Positions 7,433 through 16,635 are shown, counted from the stretch's first letter. The stretch: DNA of 17,958 bases from Oscillospiraceae bacterium (GCA_017501805.1 JAFVWG010000261.1:1-17958); one strand, 5' to 3'. Numbers and translations are program-made. The notes: generated from the letters alone by a model not told the origin.

Positions 7433-7441
7433 TGTTATGAT
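7433..7441 (+). promoter_or_regulatory. Extended -10 promoter of the U32-maf-mre-lepA-hemW operon
   Basis: TG (7433-7434), one base, then TATGAT (7436-7441), followed by AT-rich ATACAAT. The -35 region (TTTTCT at 7413-7418) is poor, as is usual for extended -10 promoters. It lies 53 bases before the start codon. No other convincing promoter is seen before 16628, so it may drive seven genes. Confidence 0.65.
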
Positions 7442-7494
7442 ATACAATGCGATTTTAGACGCGTTTTGAACTTGAAAACAGGGAGAAGACTACC

Positions 7495-9579
7495 ATGATG
7501 GAATTGCTGTCCCCGGCAGGGTCGATGGATGCGCTGCGCGCCGCCGTGCAGAACGGTGCGGACGCGGTCTACCTTGGCTGCGGCGCGTTCAACGCCCGCG
7601 CGGGTGCGAAAAATTTCACATTGGACGAGCTGCGCGAGGCGGTGCGCTACTGCCACGTTCGCGGCGTGCGCGTGCATCTGACGGTCAACACGCTGACGAC
7701 CGATCGGGAAGCTCCGCAGGTGGAGGAACTGGTGCGGCAGGCCGCCAAGGCCGGTGTCGACGCCTTCATCGTGCAGGATCCCGGCACCGTACGGCTCTGC
7801 CGCAGGCTGGCGCCCTCCGTGGAGGTGCACGCCAGCACGCAGATGGGCATCCACAACCTCGACGGCGTTCTGCAGGCGGCGAAAATGGGCTGCAGCCGCG
7901 TCGTTCTGGCGCGTGAGCTTCGGCGCGAGGACATTGCCTACATCTGCAAAAACAGCCCTGTTGAAATTGAAGTATTTGCCCATGGGGCGCTGTGTATGTG
8001 CTATTCGGGGCAGTGCTATCTTTCCTCCGTCATCGGCCGCCGCAGCGGCAACCGCGGACAGTGCGCGCAGCCCTGCCGCCTGCCCTACGGCTTCGGTCGC
8101 CGAGAGGAGCGCTATCCGCTTTCCCTGCGCGACAACTGCCTCATCACGGAGCTGAACGATCTGGCAAGCCTCGGCGTCGCTTCCATCAAGCTCGAGGGAC
8201 GGATGAAGCGTCCCGAGTACGTGGCGATCGTCACGCGCATCTACCGAACGGCGCTTTCCGACGGGAAAATCACCGAAGAAAACAAGCGGCAGCTCGAACG
8301 GGTGTTTTCCCGCCAGGGCTTCACGCAGGGATATTACACGGGCAGGATCGGCCCGGAGATGTTCGGCATCCGTGAGGATCTGAAAACCGACCGCGATCTG
8401 CTCGCGCAGGCGCGGGAGACCTATGAGCGCGGCGAGCTTGCGCGTGTGGGCGTGACCTTCTATGCGCTGATCCGCGCCGGAAAGCCCGCACAGCTTGCCG
8501 TGGAGGACCCGGAGGGGCGGCGCTGTATGACCGAGGGTCCCGTTCCCGAGGCGGCGCAGCTGCGGGAGCTGACGGAGGAGGCGCTTGTCGAACGGCTGAA
8601 GAAGACCGGCGGCACGCCCTACTTCTGCAAAAAAACCAAGGTGGCGATCGAACCGGGGCTCAGCCTCTCCGCTGCGGCGATCAACACGATGCGCCGCGAT
8701 CTTCTGACCGAGCTGACTGCCCTGCGCGGACAGGTGCCGGAGGTAAAGCTGCAGATCTTCAGCCGCCGCACGCCGGTCACCCCGCCGCCGGGCGAAGCGG
8801 TGCATACCGTCTGCGTGCAAAAAGCGCAGCAGCTGACGCAGACGCTTCTGGACAGCCGTCCCGCCGTGCTTTACGTTCCGATGTCGGTGCTGATCCGCCA
8901 CCCGGAGCTGACGCAGCGCATCCCGAAGGAGACGGAGCTTTGCGCCGTGCTCCCGCGTGTGATCACGGACAGCGAGCAGGCTTCCGTCGAGAAGCTGCTC
9001 GGTGAGCTGCGCGCGGCAGGCATTGAGAGCGTGCTGTGCGGCAACGCCGGTCACGTGGCGATGGCGCGGCGGATGGGCTTTGCCGTGCGCGGCGATTTCG
9101 GACTGAATGTTTTTTCTTCGGCAGCGATGGAATACTGGCAGGAGGAGGGACTCTCTTCCGCGACGGTCTCCTTTGAGGCAACGCTCGCGCAGATCCGCGA
9201 TCTGTCGAAGCCGATCCCCTGCGAGATGCTGATCTACGGCAGACTGCCGCTGATGCTGACGGAAAACTGCCTGATCCGCTCACGGAGCGGCGTGTGCTCC
9301 TGCGACGGAGCGGTGACGCGGCTGGTCGACCGACGCGGTGCGGAGTTCCCCGTGCTGCCCGACCCCGGCACCTGCCGCAGCGTGATCTACAACGGCAAGA
9401 AGCTCTGGCTTCTGGATAAGCAGCGTGAACTGGCGAACCTCGGCGTCCGCGCATTTCGCCTGCAGTTTACGACAGAAAACCCGCATGAGGTGGATATGGT
9501 TCTTTCACAAATGGCAGGAGGCGGCGCATTCGACGCCGGCGTCTGCACGAGAGGACTCTACCTGCGCGGTGTGGAATGA
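7495..9579 (+). CDS. U32 family protein with DUF3656-type C-terminus (RlhA/TrhP-like RNA hydroxylation)
   Basis: 694 aa. The start MELLSPAGSMDALRAAVQNGADAVYLG and the block HASTQMGIHN are hallmarks of the U32 'peptidase' family. Characterised relatives (RlhA for 23S rRNA, TrhP for tRNA, UbiU/UbiV for ubiquinone) are iron-sulfur proteins that support hydroxylation using prephenate-dependent or O2-independent chemistry, so peptidase activity is doubtful. Four conserved Cys form C167-x6-C174-x15-C190-x3-C194 inside ALCMCYSGQC and GQCAQPCR, the likely [4Fe-4S] ligands; Cys169 is extra. The long C-terminal half matches the size of RlhA-type proteins with DUF3656. Two adjacent ATGs exist; GGGAG at 7481-7485 suits the first. 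It is first in the operon, with a 9-base gap to maf. Whether the target is rRNA or tRNA cannot be told. Confidence 0.9.
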   Translation: MMELLSPAGSMDALRAAVQNGADAVYLGCGAFNARAGAKNFTLDELREAVRYCHVRGVRVHLTVNTLTTDREAPQVEELVRQAAKAGVDAFIVQDPGTVRLCRRLAPSVEVHASTQMGIHNLDGVLQAAKMGCSRVVLARELRREDIAYICKNSPVEIEVFAHGALCMCYSGQCYLSSVIGRRSGNRGQCAQPCRLPYGFGRREERYPLSLRDNCLITELNDLASLGVASIKLEGRMKRPEYVAIVTRIYRTALSDGKITEENKRQLERVFSRQGFTQGYYTGRIGPEMFGIREDLKTDRDLLAQARETYERGELARVGVTFYALIRAGKPAQLAVEDPEGRRCMTEGPVPEAAQLRELTEEALVERLKKTGGTPYFCKKTKVAIEPGLSLSAAAINTMRRDLLTELTALRGQVPEVKLQIFSRRTPVTPPPGEAVHTVCVQKAQQLTQTLLDSRPAVLYVPMSVLIRHPELTQRIPKETELCAVLPRVITDSEQASVEKLLGELRAAGIESVLCGNAGHVAMARRMGFAVRGDFGLNVFSSAAMEYWQEEGLSSATVSFEATLAQIRDLSKPIPCEMLIYGRLPLMLTENCLIRSRSGVCSCDGAVTRLVDRRGAEFPVLPDPGTCRSVIYNGKKLWLLDKQRELANLGVRAFRLQFTTENPHEVDMVLSQMAGGGAFDAGVCTRGLYLRGVE

Positions 9580-9588
9580 GGGATAGAT

Positions 9589-10164
9589 ATGGCTTTGATT
9601 TTGGCTTCCAAATCACCGAGGCGGCAGCAGCTTCTGCGGCAGATCGGACTGGATTTCACCGTCCGTGTCACGGACACGGACGAGACGATGGACTTCTCCC
9701 GCCCTCCGCAGGATGAAGTCGCGCGCGTGTCTGCGCAAAAGGCAGCAGCTGCGGCCTGCGCCCCCGAAGATGTGGTCGTTGCGGCGGACACCATCGTTGT
9801 GGTGGACGGAAAGATCCTCGGAAAGCCCGCTTCCGAAGAGCAGGCGATCGGGATGCTGCGGATGCTCTCCGGACGCACGCACCGCGTGATGACGGGACTG
9901 ACCGTCCGAAAGGGCGACCGCGCTGTGTCGCACACGGAGATCACGGAACTGGTCTTCCGTCCGCTCTCGGACGAAGAGATCCGCGCCTATGTTGAAACGG
10001 GCGATCCGCTCGACAAAGCGGGCGCTTACGGCATACAGGGAATGGCGGGTGCGTTTGTCGAACGCATCTGCGGAGACTATTTCAACGTCATGGGACTTCC
10101 GATCTGTTCGCTGACGCTGCTTTTGCGGCAGTTCGGCGTTACGGTGATCGGAGAGAAAGGATAG
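9589..10164 (+). CDS. maf: Maf family nucleoside triphosphate pyrophosphatase
   Basis: 191 aa, full length. Maf proteins cleave dTTP, UTP or modified nucleoside triphosphates to the monophosphate and PPi in the cytoplasm; overproduction blocks septum formation in Bacillus. Family blocks are LASKSPRR at 5-12, VVAADTIVVVDG with the catalytic Asp67, the SGRTHRVMTG segment, and GDPLDKAGAYGIQG near 140. The pattern fits the dTTP/UTP (YhdE-type) branch, though specificity is inferred. The RBS GAGGG overlaps the stop of the U32 gene and only 3 bases separate its stop from mreC, so it is firmly inside the operon. Maf beside mre genes is a common arrangement, usually with mreB in between. Confidence 0.95.
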   Translation: MALILASKSPRRQQLLRQIGLDFTVRVTDTDETMDFSRPPQDEVARVSAQKAAAAACAPEDVVVAADTIVVVDGKILGKPASEEQAIGMLRMLSGRTHRVMTGLTVRKGDRAVSHTEITELVFRPLSDEEIRAYVETGDPLDKAGAYGIQGMAGAFVERICGDYFNVMGLPICSLTLLLRQFGVTVIGEKG

Positions 10165-10167
10165 ACG

Positions 10168-11001
10168 ATGAGAAAGCGGTTTTTCACAAAGCGCGTGAAA
10201 ATGATCCTGGCGGTCGCCGCAGCACTGACGGTGCTGGTGACGCTGGGAGCTGCCGTCGGTCGCGGCATCGGCGCGGGACAGAGCCTGACGATGACGCTCC
10301 TTACGCCGCTTCGCAACACGGTCGCGGCGTTTGACCGCGCCGCCGAACGCATCTACGGCTACATCTTCCGCTATGAGGCGCTGCTCGCGGAGAACGAGGA
10401 GCTGAAGAAGGCCCTTGCCGAGAACGCGGACAATGCGCGTGTCGCCGAAAGCGCACAGCGCGAAAATCAGCGGCTGCGTGAGCTGCTCGCGCTTTCCGAA
10501 ACGCACCCGGATTACACCCTGCTCGACGCCTATATCACGGCGCGGAGCGTTTCCACGTGGGAGAACACGCTGACGATCGACAAGGGCTCTGCCGCCGGAC
10601 TGGAGATCGGTATGTGCGCCGTCACCGGAACAGGAAGGGTCGTTGGCTGTATCTCCTCGGTCGGAACGGGCTGGGCGGTCATCACGACGATCCTGGATGC
10701 CGACAGTGAAATGGGCGCAGTCGTTGTTTCCTCCGGAAACACAGGCGTTGTCTGCGGCGGACGGCAGGAGGACGGCGGTGTCGGTATGACGATGAAGTAC
10801 CTCAGCAGCGGCGCGGTGGTAAAAAACGGCGACAGCATCGTGACCACGGGCTCCGACAGCTACCCCCGCGGGCTGTTTATCGGATCGGTCTCCGGCACGG
10901 GGATCGACGAGGCGGGCGTTTCCCGCTATGCTGTGATCGAGCCGGGCATTCGCCCCGGAGAACTGGAACAGATTTTTCTGATCACGCAGTTTGAACACTG
11001 A
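10168..11001 (+). CDS. mreC: Rod shape-determining protein MreC
   Basis: 277 aa. A basic N-terminus (MRKRFFTKRVK), one transmembrane helix at about 12-32, a coiled coil at about 68-110 (EALLAENEELKKALAEN and onward), then the beta-rich extracellular MreC core with DKGSAAGLEIGM, GRVVGCISSV and the closing VIEPGIRPGELEQIFLI. MreC anchors the elongasome and activates PBP2/RodA on the outer face of the membrane. Length and domain order are normal. The start has AGAAAGG 7 bases upstream and lies 3 bases after the maf stop. mreB would be expected just upstream but is not there. Confidence 0.95.
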   Translation: MRKRFFTKRVKMILAVAAALTVLVTLGAAVGRGIGAGQSLTMTLLTPLRNTVAAFDRAAERIYGYIFRYEALLAENEELKKALAENADNARVAESAQRENQRLRELLALSETHPDYTLLDAYITARSVSTWENTLTIDKGSAAGLEIGMCAVTGTGRVVGCISSVGTGWAVITTILDADSEMGAVVVSSGNTGVVCGGRQEDGGVGMTMKYLSSGAVVKNGDSIVTTGSDSYPRGLFIGSVSGTGIDEAGVSRYAVIEPGIRPGELEQIFLITQFEH

Positions 11002-11030
11002 GCGCGGCGGCGCGGAAAGGAGGCGGACAT

Positions 11031-11543
11031 ATGACGCAGGAGAAAAAACAAAACATCAAAATGTGGGCGCTGTATGTCCTGTTTTTCCTTGCGGTGCGCC
11101 TGCTGCAGGACGGCATTCTGAATAAACTGCCCATCGCGGGCACCGTGCTCAATCCGCTGCCGATGGCAGCGGTCTGCGTCAGCATTTGGACAGGCGCGGA
11201 AAAGGGCGGCCTGTTTGCTCTGATTATGGGTCTGTTCTGCGCGCAGGAGAGCGGCGTCTACGGCGGCGTTCTGCTCTTTTCCCTCGTCTGCTGTGCGCTG
11301 GTGGGCGGCTGGCTCTGCGAGGCGGTGCTGAACCGCCGCACCCTCGCTGCGGTGCTGCTGTGCGCGATGAGCCTCGCCTTTTGCCTGGCTGTGGAATTCC
11401 TGTTCCGCGCGTGGATGGTCGGCGCACACATCGGTCATTTTCGCATTGCGCTGCGGCAGATCGTTCTGACGCTTCCGCTCGCGCCGGTGCTGCACCTGAT
11501 CTGCCGAAGGATCCGAAAGGAGGGGGCGCAATGGACAGCGTAA
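11031..11543 (+). CDS. mreD: Rod shape-determining protein MreD
   Basis: 170 aa, the usual size. It is an integral membrane protein with about five hydrophobic segments (roughly 11-28, 42-54, 58-75, 80-95, 102-125) and a short final one (about 147-160) before a basic tail ICRRIRKEG. MreD is poorly conserved, so the call rests on size, topology and position between mreC and mrdA, where it is almost always found. The RBS AAAGGAGG (11016-11023) is near perfect at 7 bases spacing. Its last 13 bases overlap the start of mrdA, indicating coupled translation. Confidence 0.9.
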   Translation: MTQEKKQNIKMWALYVLFFLAVRLLQDGILNKLPIAGTVLNPLPMAAVCVSIWTGAEKGGLFALIMGLFCAQESGVYGGVLLFSLVCCALVGGWLCEAVLNRRTLAAVLLCAMSLAFCLAVEFLFRAWMVGAHIGHFRIALRQIVLTLPLAPVLHLICRRIRKEGAQWTA

Positions 11544-13600
11544 CGCGCCGCCGCTTCCGCGGCATCTGGATCGGCACCCTTCTGCTGGTCGCGGTCTTTA
11601 CGCTGCAGCTTCTGCGTCTGCAGAGGCAGGGCGGCGTGCAGAGCGGAACGATGGGAAAAGCGGCGACAACGTATTATTTGTCGGTGCCCGCCGCACGCGG
11701 GGATATCCTCGACCGAAACGGGACGCCGCTGGTCGCGGACCGCGCCTGCTATGATGTGAGCATCATCAACTTCGTGTTTCTCAACAACGGCGAGCCGAAT
11801 GAAAAGATCCGCGGTCTGCTTGAACTGTGCGACAGCCACGGCGTGAAGACGGTCGACCACCTTCCCATCACCGCGACGCGCCCCTATAACTACACGACCG
11901 ATGAGATCGGCGCGGTCTGGCGCGGACACTGGCACACGTTTTTGGATGACAAGGGCTGGGATCGGGAGATCTCCGCCAAAAATCTCGTGCGGCGGATGCG
12001 CGAGACCTACCGCATCCCGGAGGACTGGGATGACGATCTCGTTCGCCGCGTGATCGGCGTGCGGTATGAGCTGGATCTTCGCTTCTGCACGGGTCTGGAT
12101 CACTACGCTCTCGTCCGCGATGCGGACGCGGAGCTGCTTGCCGCAGCTTCCGCTCTGCGCGATCCCGGCGTTGCGGTGACTGCCTCCGTCGTTCGCGAGT
12201 ATAAGACGCGCTACGCCGCCCACGCGCTGGGACAGATCGGACTGATGACCGCCGAGGAATGGGCGGATTTCAAAAAGCAGGATTACGCCATGAACGCGCA
12301 GGTCGGCAAGGACGGCGCGGAAAAAGCGTTTGAAACGTATCTCCACGCCACCGACGGAAAGCGCTATGTCACCGTGGCCTCCGACGGCAGGATCGTGGAA
12401 ACGCACGACACGCAGGCTCCCGTGCCGGGAAAGAACGTGATGCTCACGATCGATCTGCCGATGCAGATCGCCGCCGAAGACACGCTCGCCCGCGTGGTGG
12501 ACGATCTGCGGAAAAACGGCATCGGCGCGCAGAGTGAAGGCAAGGACGTGGTCGGCGGAGCGGTCGTTGCGATCGCCTGCAAGACGGGCGAGGTGCTCGC
12601 CTGCGCCAGCTATCCGACCTACGATCCCGCGACCTACTTCAAGGATTTCGCAAAGCTCTCGAAGGACAAGGACAGCCCGCTCTACAACCGTGCGCTGCTT
12701 GCGACCTACTTCCCCGGCTCGGTCTACAAGCCGGTCACGGCGATCGCCGCCGTGGACCTCAACGAGGCGGGACGCTGGCGCAACATCACCGACCTGGGCG
12801 TTTACCGCTACTATGAAAAGCAGGGCTACACCTGCAACTGCTATATCTACACGTCGACCGGCGCAACGCACGGAACGATCAATATGATGGAGGCGATCTC
12901 CGAATCCTGCAACTACTACTTCTACGAGGTAGGACGCGAAGCCGGCATCGAGAAGATCGACACGGTCGCCGCCGGACTCGGACTCGGAGAAAAGAGCGGC
13001 GCGGAGCTGCCGGAAAATGCCGGAACGCGCGCCAATCCCGAAACCAAAAAGGACCTGCATTCGGCACGGGCGGAGGGTGACTGGTATCACGCGGACACGC
13101 TGCAGGCGGCGATCGGACAGAGCGACAACCGCTTTGCACCGATCCAGCTCGCGCAGTACTGCGCGACCCTTGCAAACGGCGGTGTGCGCTACCGCGCGAC
13201 CTTCCTGAGCGAGGTGCTGAAGCGGGATGGTTCCGAACAGATCTTCCGCCAGAGACCGGAAGTGCTCAGCCGCTATCCGATCTCCGAAGAGGCGCAGCTC
13301 GCCTACCGCGAGGGAATGAAGATGTCCGCAAAGGTCGGCACGGGCGCAAGATTCCTCAGCAGCTATCCCGTGCCTGTGGCGGCGAAGACCGGCACGGCGC
13401 AGCACGGCTCCGGCGGCTCGGACAACGCTTCGTTCATCTGCTTCGCACCTGCGGACGATCCCGAGATCGCCATCGCGATCTATCTTGAAAAGGGCGCACA
13501 GGGCGGCAACCTCGGACAGGTCGCACGCGCCGTGCTCGACCAGTATTTCGCAAAATCAAGCGCTCTGCCGCAGGAGTCGGCGGAGAACACGCTGCATTGA
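11531..13600 (+). CDS. mrdA: Penicillin-binding protein 2, peptidoglycan transpeptidase
   Basis: 689 aa. A short basic N-terminus, one membrane anchor at about 12-30 (WIGTLLLVAVFTLQLL), the RGDILDRNG dimerisation-domain motif, and a transpeptidase domain. Active-site motifs are Ser397-V-Y-Lys400 (SxxK), Ser459-C-Asn461 (SxN) and Lys619-T-G-T (KTGT). It crosslinks peptidoglycan outside the cell during lateral wall growth with RodA, MreC and MreD. The frame is open back to 11186 inside mreD, but the start at 11531 is fixed by AAAGGAGG (11516-11523) and by the anchor following directly. The SxxK motif reads SVYK and not the common STFK. Beta-lactams would be expected to acylate Ser397. Confidence 0.95.
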   Translation: MDSVTRRRFRGIWIGTLLLVAVFTLQLLRLQRQGGVQSGTMGKAATTYYLSVPAARGDILDRNGTPLVADRACYDVSIINFVFLNNGEPNEKIRGLLELCDSHGVKTVDHLPITATRPYNYTTDEIGAVWRGHWHTFLDDKGWDREISAKNLVRRMRETYRIPEDWDDDLVRRVIGVRYELDLRFCTGLDHYALVRDADAELLAAASALRDPGVAVTASVVREYKTRYAAHALGQIGLMTAEEWADFKKQDYAMNAQVGKDGAEKAFETYLHATDGKRYVTVASDGRIVETHDTQAPVPGKNVMLTIDLPMQIAAEDTLARVVDDLRKNGIGAQSEGKDVVGGAVVAIACKTGEVLACASYPTYDPATYFKDFAKLSKDKDSPLYNRALLATYFPGSVYKPVTAIAAVDLNEAGRWRNITDLGVYRYYEKQGYTCNCYIYTSTGATHGTINMMEAISESCNYYFYEVGREAGIEKIDTVAAGLGLGEKSGAELPENAGTRANPETKKDLHSARAEGDWYHADTLQAAIGQSDNRFAPIQLAQYCATLANGGVRYRATFLSEVLKRDGSEQIFRQRPEVLSRYPISEEAQLAYREGMKMSAKVGTGARFLSSYPVPVAAKTGTAQHGSGGSDNASFICFAPADDPEIAIAIYLEKGAQGGNLGQVARAVLDQYFAKSSALPQESAENTLH

Positions 13601-13610
13601 GGGTATTGCT

Positions 13611-15416
13611 ATGACAGATTTTGAGAGAATCCGAAATTTTTCCATCGTGGCGCACATCGACCACGGAAAATCGACGCTTGCCGACCGCCTTCTGGAGGAG
13701 TGCAAGACCGTTGACCCGCGTGAGATGTCGGATCAGATCCTCGACTCCATGGAACTGGAACGGGAGCGCGGCATCACGATCAAGGCACGCGCCGTCCGGC
13801 TGGACTACCACGCCGACGACGGAAAGGACTATGTGCTCAACCTGATCGACACGCCGGGACACGTCGACTTCCACTACGAGGTCTCCCGTTCGCTGACCGC
13901 CTGTGAGGGCGCGATCCTGGTCGTGGACGCCTCGCAGGGCATCGAGGCGCAGACGCTTGCAAACACCTACCTTGCCATCGACAACGGTCTGGAGGTCCTG
14001 CCTGTCGTCAACAAGATCGACCTGCCCGCCGCACGGCCGCAGGAGGTCAAGCAGGAGATCGAGGACGTCATCGGTCTGCCCGCTCTGGACGCGCCGGAGA
14101 TCTCCGCCAAAAACGGCATCAACATCCACAGCGTGCTGGAGCTGATCGTGAGGGACGTACCGCCCCCGCAGGGTGACCGCGAGGCGCCGCTCCAGTGCCT
14201 GATCTTCGACAGCCAGTACGATTCCTACCGCGGGGTCGTGGTTTACCTCCGCGTGAAAAACGGCGTTGTGAAGCCCGGTATGGATATCCGTATGATGTCC
14301 ACGGGTGCGGAGTACAAGGTCGTCGAATGCGGCTATCTCAGCCCGACGGGGATGATCCCCGCCTCCGCGCTTGCGGCGGGCGAGGTCGGATACCTGACCG
14401 CTTCGATCAAGACCGTTTCCGACACCCGCGTGGGCGACACGATCACGAGCGTGGAAGAGCCCGCCAAAGAGCCGCTGCCCGGCTACCGCGCGGTGCAGCC
14501 GATGGTCTTCTCCGGCATCTATCCCGCCGACGGCAGCAAATACGGCGATCTGCGCGATGCGCTGGAAAAGCTGCAGCTCAACGACGCTTCGATGACCTAT
14601 GTGCAGGAAAACTCCATCGCGCTGGGCTTCGGCTTCCGCTGCGGCTTCCTCGGACTTCTGCATATGGAGATCATCCTCGAACGTCTGGAGCGGGAGTTCA
14701 ACCTCGATCTGATCACGACCGCGCCGAACGTCGTCTACCACATCACGAAGCTCAGCGGCGAAGTGCTTGAGGTCTACACACCGCTCAACTATCCCGACCC
14801 CACGGAGATCAAGCTCGCGGAGGAGCCGTTCGTCAAGGCGAATATCATCACCCCGCAGCAGTATGTGGGCAACGTGATGGAGCTTTGCCAGCAGCGCCGC
14901 GGCGAATACAAGGATATGACCTATCTCGACGCCTCGCGCGTGGAGCTGCATTACGATATGCCGCTCAACGAGATCATCTATGACTTCTTCGACGCGCTCA
15001 AGTCGCGCACGCGCGGCTATGCTTCGCTGGACTATGAGCTTTCCGGCTACCGCCCGAGCAAGCTCGTGAAGCTGGATATTCTGCTCGGCGGCGAAGTCAT
15101 CGATGCGCTGTCGTTCATCCTCTTCTCGGACAATGCCTACGCCCGCGCACGGAAGATCTGTGAGCGGCTGAAGGAGAATATCCCGCGTCAGATGTTTGAG
15201 ATCCCCGTGCAGGCGGCGGTCGGCGGCAAGATCATTGCGCGCGAGACCATCAAGGCCTTCCGCAAGGACGTGCTTGCCAAGTGCTACGGCGGCGACATCA
15301 CGCGAAAGAAAAAGCTGCTTGAAAAGCAGAAAGAGGGCAAGAAGCGTATGCGCTCGTTCGGCTCGGTCTCCGTTCCGTCCGAGGCGTTTATGGCGGTCCT
15401 CAGACTGGATGACTGA
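13611..15416 (+). CDS. lepA: Elongation factor 4 (LepA), ribosomal back-translocation GTPase
   Basis: 601 aa, typical length. Motifs: G1 AHIDHGKST (14-22), G3 DTPGH (80-84), G4 NKID (134-137), then the EF-G-like domains II, III and V and the LepA-specific C-terminal domain, ending RKKKLLEKQKEGKKRM and SVPSEAFMAVLRL. It binds the 70S ribosome and acts in initiation, subunit biogenesis or rescue of stalled elongation. The frame is open to 13485, but the family N-terminus MTDFERIRNFSIVAHIDHG and GAGGG at 13599-13603 fix the start at 13611, 10 bases after mrdA. lepA followed by hemW is the standard Bacillota order; joining it to the mre genes is less usual. Confidence 0.98.
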   Translation: MTDFERIRNFSIVAHIDHGKSTLADRLLEECKTVDPREMSDQILDSMELERERGITIKARAVRLDYHADDGKDYVLNLIDTPGHVDFHYEVSRSLTACEGAILVVDASQGIEAQTLANTYLAIDNGLEVLPVVNKIDLPAARPQEVKQEIEDVIGLPALDAPEISAKNGINIHSVLELIVRDVPPPQGDREAPLQCLIFDSQYDSYRGVVVYLRVKNGVVKPGMDIRMMSTGAEYKVVECGYLSPTGMIPASALAAGEVGYLTASIKTVSDTRVGDTITSVEEPAKEPLPGYRAVQPMVFSGIYPADGSKYGDLRDALEKLQLNDASMTYVQENSIALGFGFRCGFLGLLHMEIILERLEREFNLDLITTAPNVVYHITKLSGEVLEVYTPLNYPDPTEIKLAEEPFVKANIITPQQYVGNVMELCQQRRGEYKDMTYLDASRVELHYDMPLNEIIYDFFDALKSRTRGYASLDYELSGYRPSKLVKLDILLGGEVIDALSFILFSDNAYARARKICERLKENIPRQMFEIPVQAAVGGKIIARETIKAFRKDVLAKCYGGDITRKKKLLEKQKEGKKRMRSFGSVSVPSEAFMAVLRLDD

Positions 15417-15449
15417 TTTGCTTCCCGCGCTTGCGGAGGAGGAGAAACT

Positions 15450-16628
15450 ATGCGAGAGATGAAATCACTCGGCATCTATGTGCATATCCCGTTTTGCCGC
15501 AGCAAGTGCCAGTACTGCGACTTCTATTCGCTCGGCGGAAGGCGCAAGGAGGATATGGCACGCTATCTCACGGCGGTGCTGCAGCACATCCGCGAGACGG
15601 CGGCGCGTGCGCCGCATTATACCGTGGACACGATCTATTTCGGCGGCGGTACGCCGACCTTCTTCGGAGCGGAGGGACTGGATCAGATCCTCAACGAGAT
15701 CGCCAAGCGCTTCAACATAGCGAAGGCGCCCGAGATCTCCCTCGAGGCGAACCCCGACACCGCCAAGCCGCAGGCGCTGCGGATGCTGCAGCGCGCGGGC
15801 TTCAACCGCATCTCCATCGGTGTGCAGACGGACGACGACGAGCTGCTCAAAAAGCTCGGCAGACCGCATTCCTACGAGCAGGCGCGTGTTGCCGTTGCGG
15901 AGGCGCGGCGGCAGGGCTTTGAGAACGTTTCGGTCGATCTGATGTACGGGCTGCCCGGTCAGACGGTGGAGGCGTGGAAAAAGACGCTGCAGACCGTTCT
16001 GCAGCTGCAGCCGGATCATATTTCCTGCTACGCGCTCAAGCCGGAGGAGGGTACGCCGCTCTGGGAGTACCGCGAATTTGCCAACCTTGCCGACGATGAC
16101 ACGCAGGCGGATATGTACCTCGCCGCGGTGGAGGCTCTGTCGAAGGCGGGCTTCGAGCAGTATGAGATCTCCAACTTCGCCCTGCCGGGACGCGCCTGCG
16201 CGCACAACCTGAAATATTGGACGGGCGGGGAGTATATCGGCTTCGGCCCTGCCGCCGCCAGCGATTTCGCGGGCAAGCGCTTCACCGCCAAGCGCGATCT
16301 GGACGGCTATATCGAAGGGGTGCTGAAGCAGGGCGAGATCCTCGCCGAATGCGAGACCATCCCGCTGCGCGAACGCGCGGGGGAATATCTGATGCTGCGT
16401 CTGCGGACGGCACAGGGGATCGAAGAGACAGAATACGTCAAGCAGTTTCTGCTTCCGTTCTCGCCGCTGGAGAAGATCCTGCACCGCTGCGAGAAGGCGA
16501 AGCTTGCGGAAAAGACGGCGGACGGACGCTGGCGGCTCACGCCGCAGGGCTTCTTCGTCTCCAACGCGGTCATCCTCGACCTGCTGGAGGCGCAGCAGCG
16601 CTCCACGCCGCTTGCGAAGAAGCGCTGA
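15450..16628 (+). CDS. hemW: Radical SAM heme chaperone HemW
   Basis: 392 aa. The N-terminus GIYVHIPFCRSKCQYCDFY carries the radical SAM CxxxCxxC cluster (Cys16, 20, 23), followed by FGGGTPTF (64-71), RISIGVQT and DLMYGLPGQT, and a HemN_C-like C-terminal domain. It lacks the long N-terminal extension of HemN, so it is HemW (heme chaperone), often misannotated as coproporphyrinogen III dehydrogenase. In an organism without obvious heme use the cargo is uncertain. The RBS GGAGGAGG (15435-15442) supports this ATG over the in-frame ATG at 15459. It is the last gene of the operon; hrcA-grpE-dnaK, which often follow in Bacillota, are not present. Confidence 0.95.
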   Translation: MREMKSLGIYVHIPFCRSKCQYCDFYSLGGRRKEDMARYLTAVLQHIRETAARAPHYTVDTIYFGGGTPTFFGAEGLDQILNEIAKRFNIAKAPEISLEANPDTAKPQALRMLQRAGFNRISIGVQTDDDELLKKLGRPHSYEQARVAVAEARRQGFENVSVDLMYGLPGQTVEAWKKTLQTVLQLQPDHISCYALKPEEGTPLWEYREFANLADDDTQADMYLAAVEALSKAGFEQYEISNFALPGRACAHNLKYWTGGEYIGFGPAAASDFAGKRFTAKRDLDGYIEGVLKQGEILAECETIPLRERAGEYLMLRLRTAQGIEETEYVKQFLLPFSPLEKILHRCEKAKLAEKTADGRWRLTPQGFFVSNAVILDLLEAQQRSTPLAKKR

Positions 16629-16635
16629 ACAACGT

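Noticed and set aside
11435..13405. 656-residue minus-strand open frame opposite mrdA
   Set aside because: Antisense shadow of mrdA; low-complexity basic composition and no start signals. The same applies to long minus-strand frames opposite adh, the aminotransferase, the U32 gene, maf/mreC, lepA and hemW.
15450..16628. Annotation as coproporphyrinogen III dehydrogenase (HemN)
   Set aside because: The HemN N-terminal extension is missing and the gene follows lepA, the usual HemW position; HemW is the better call.
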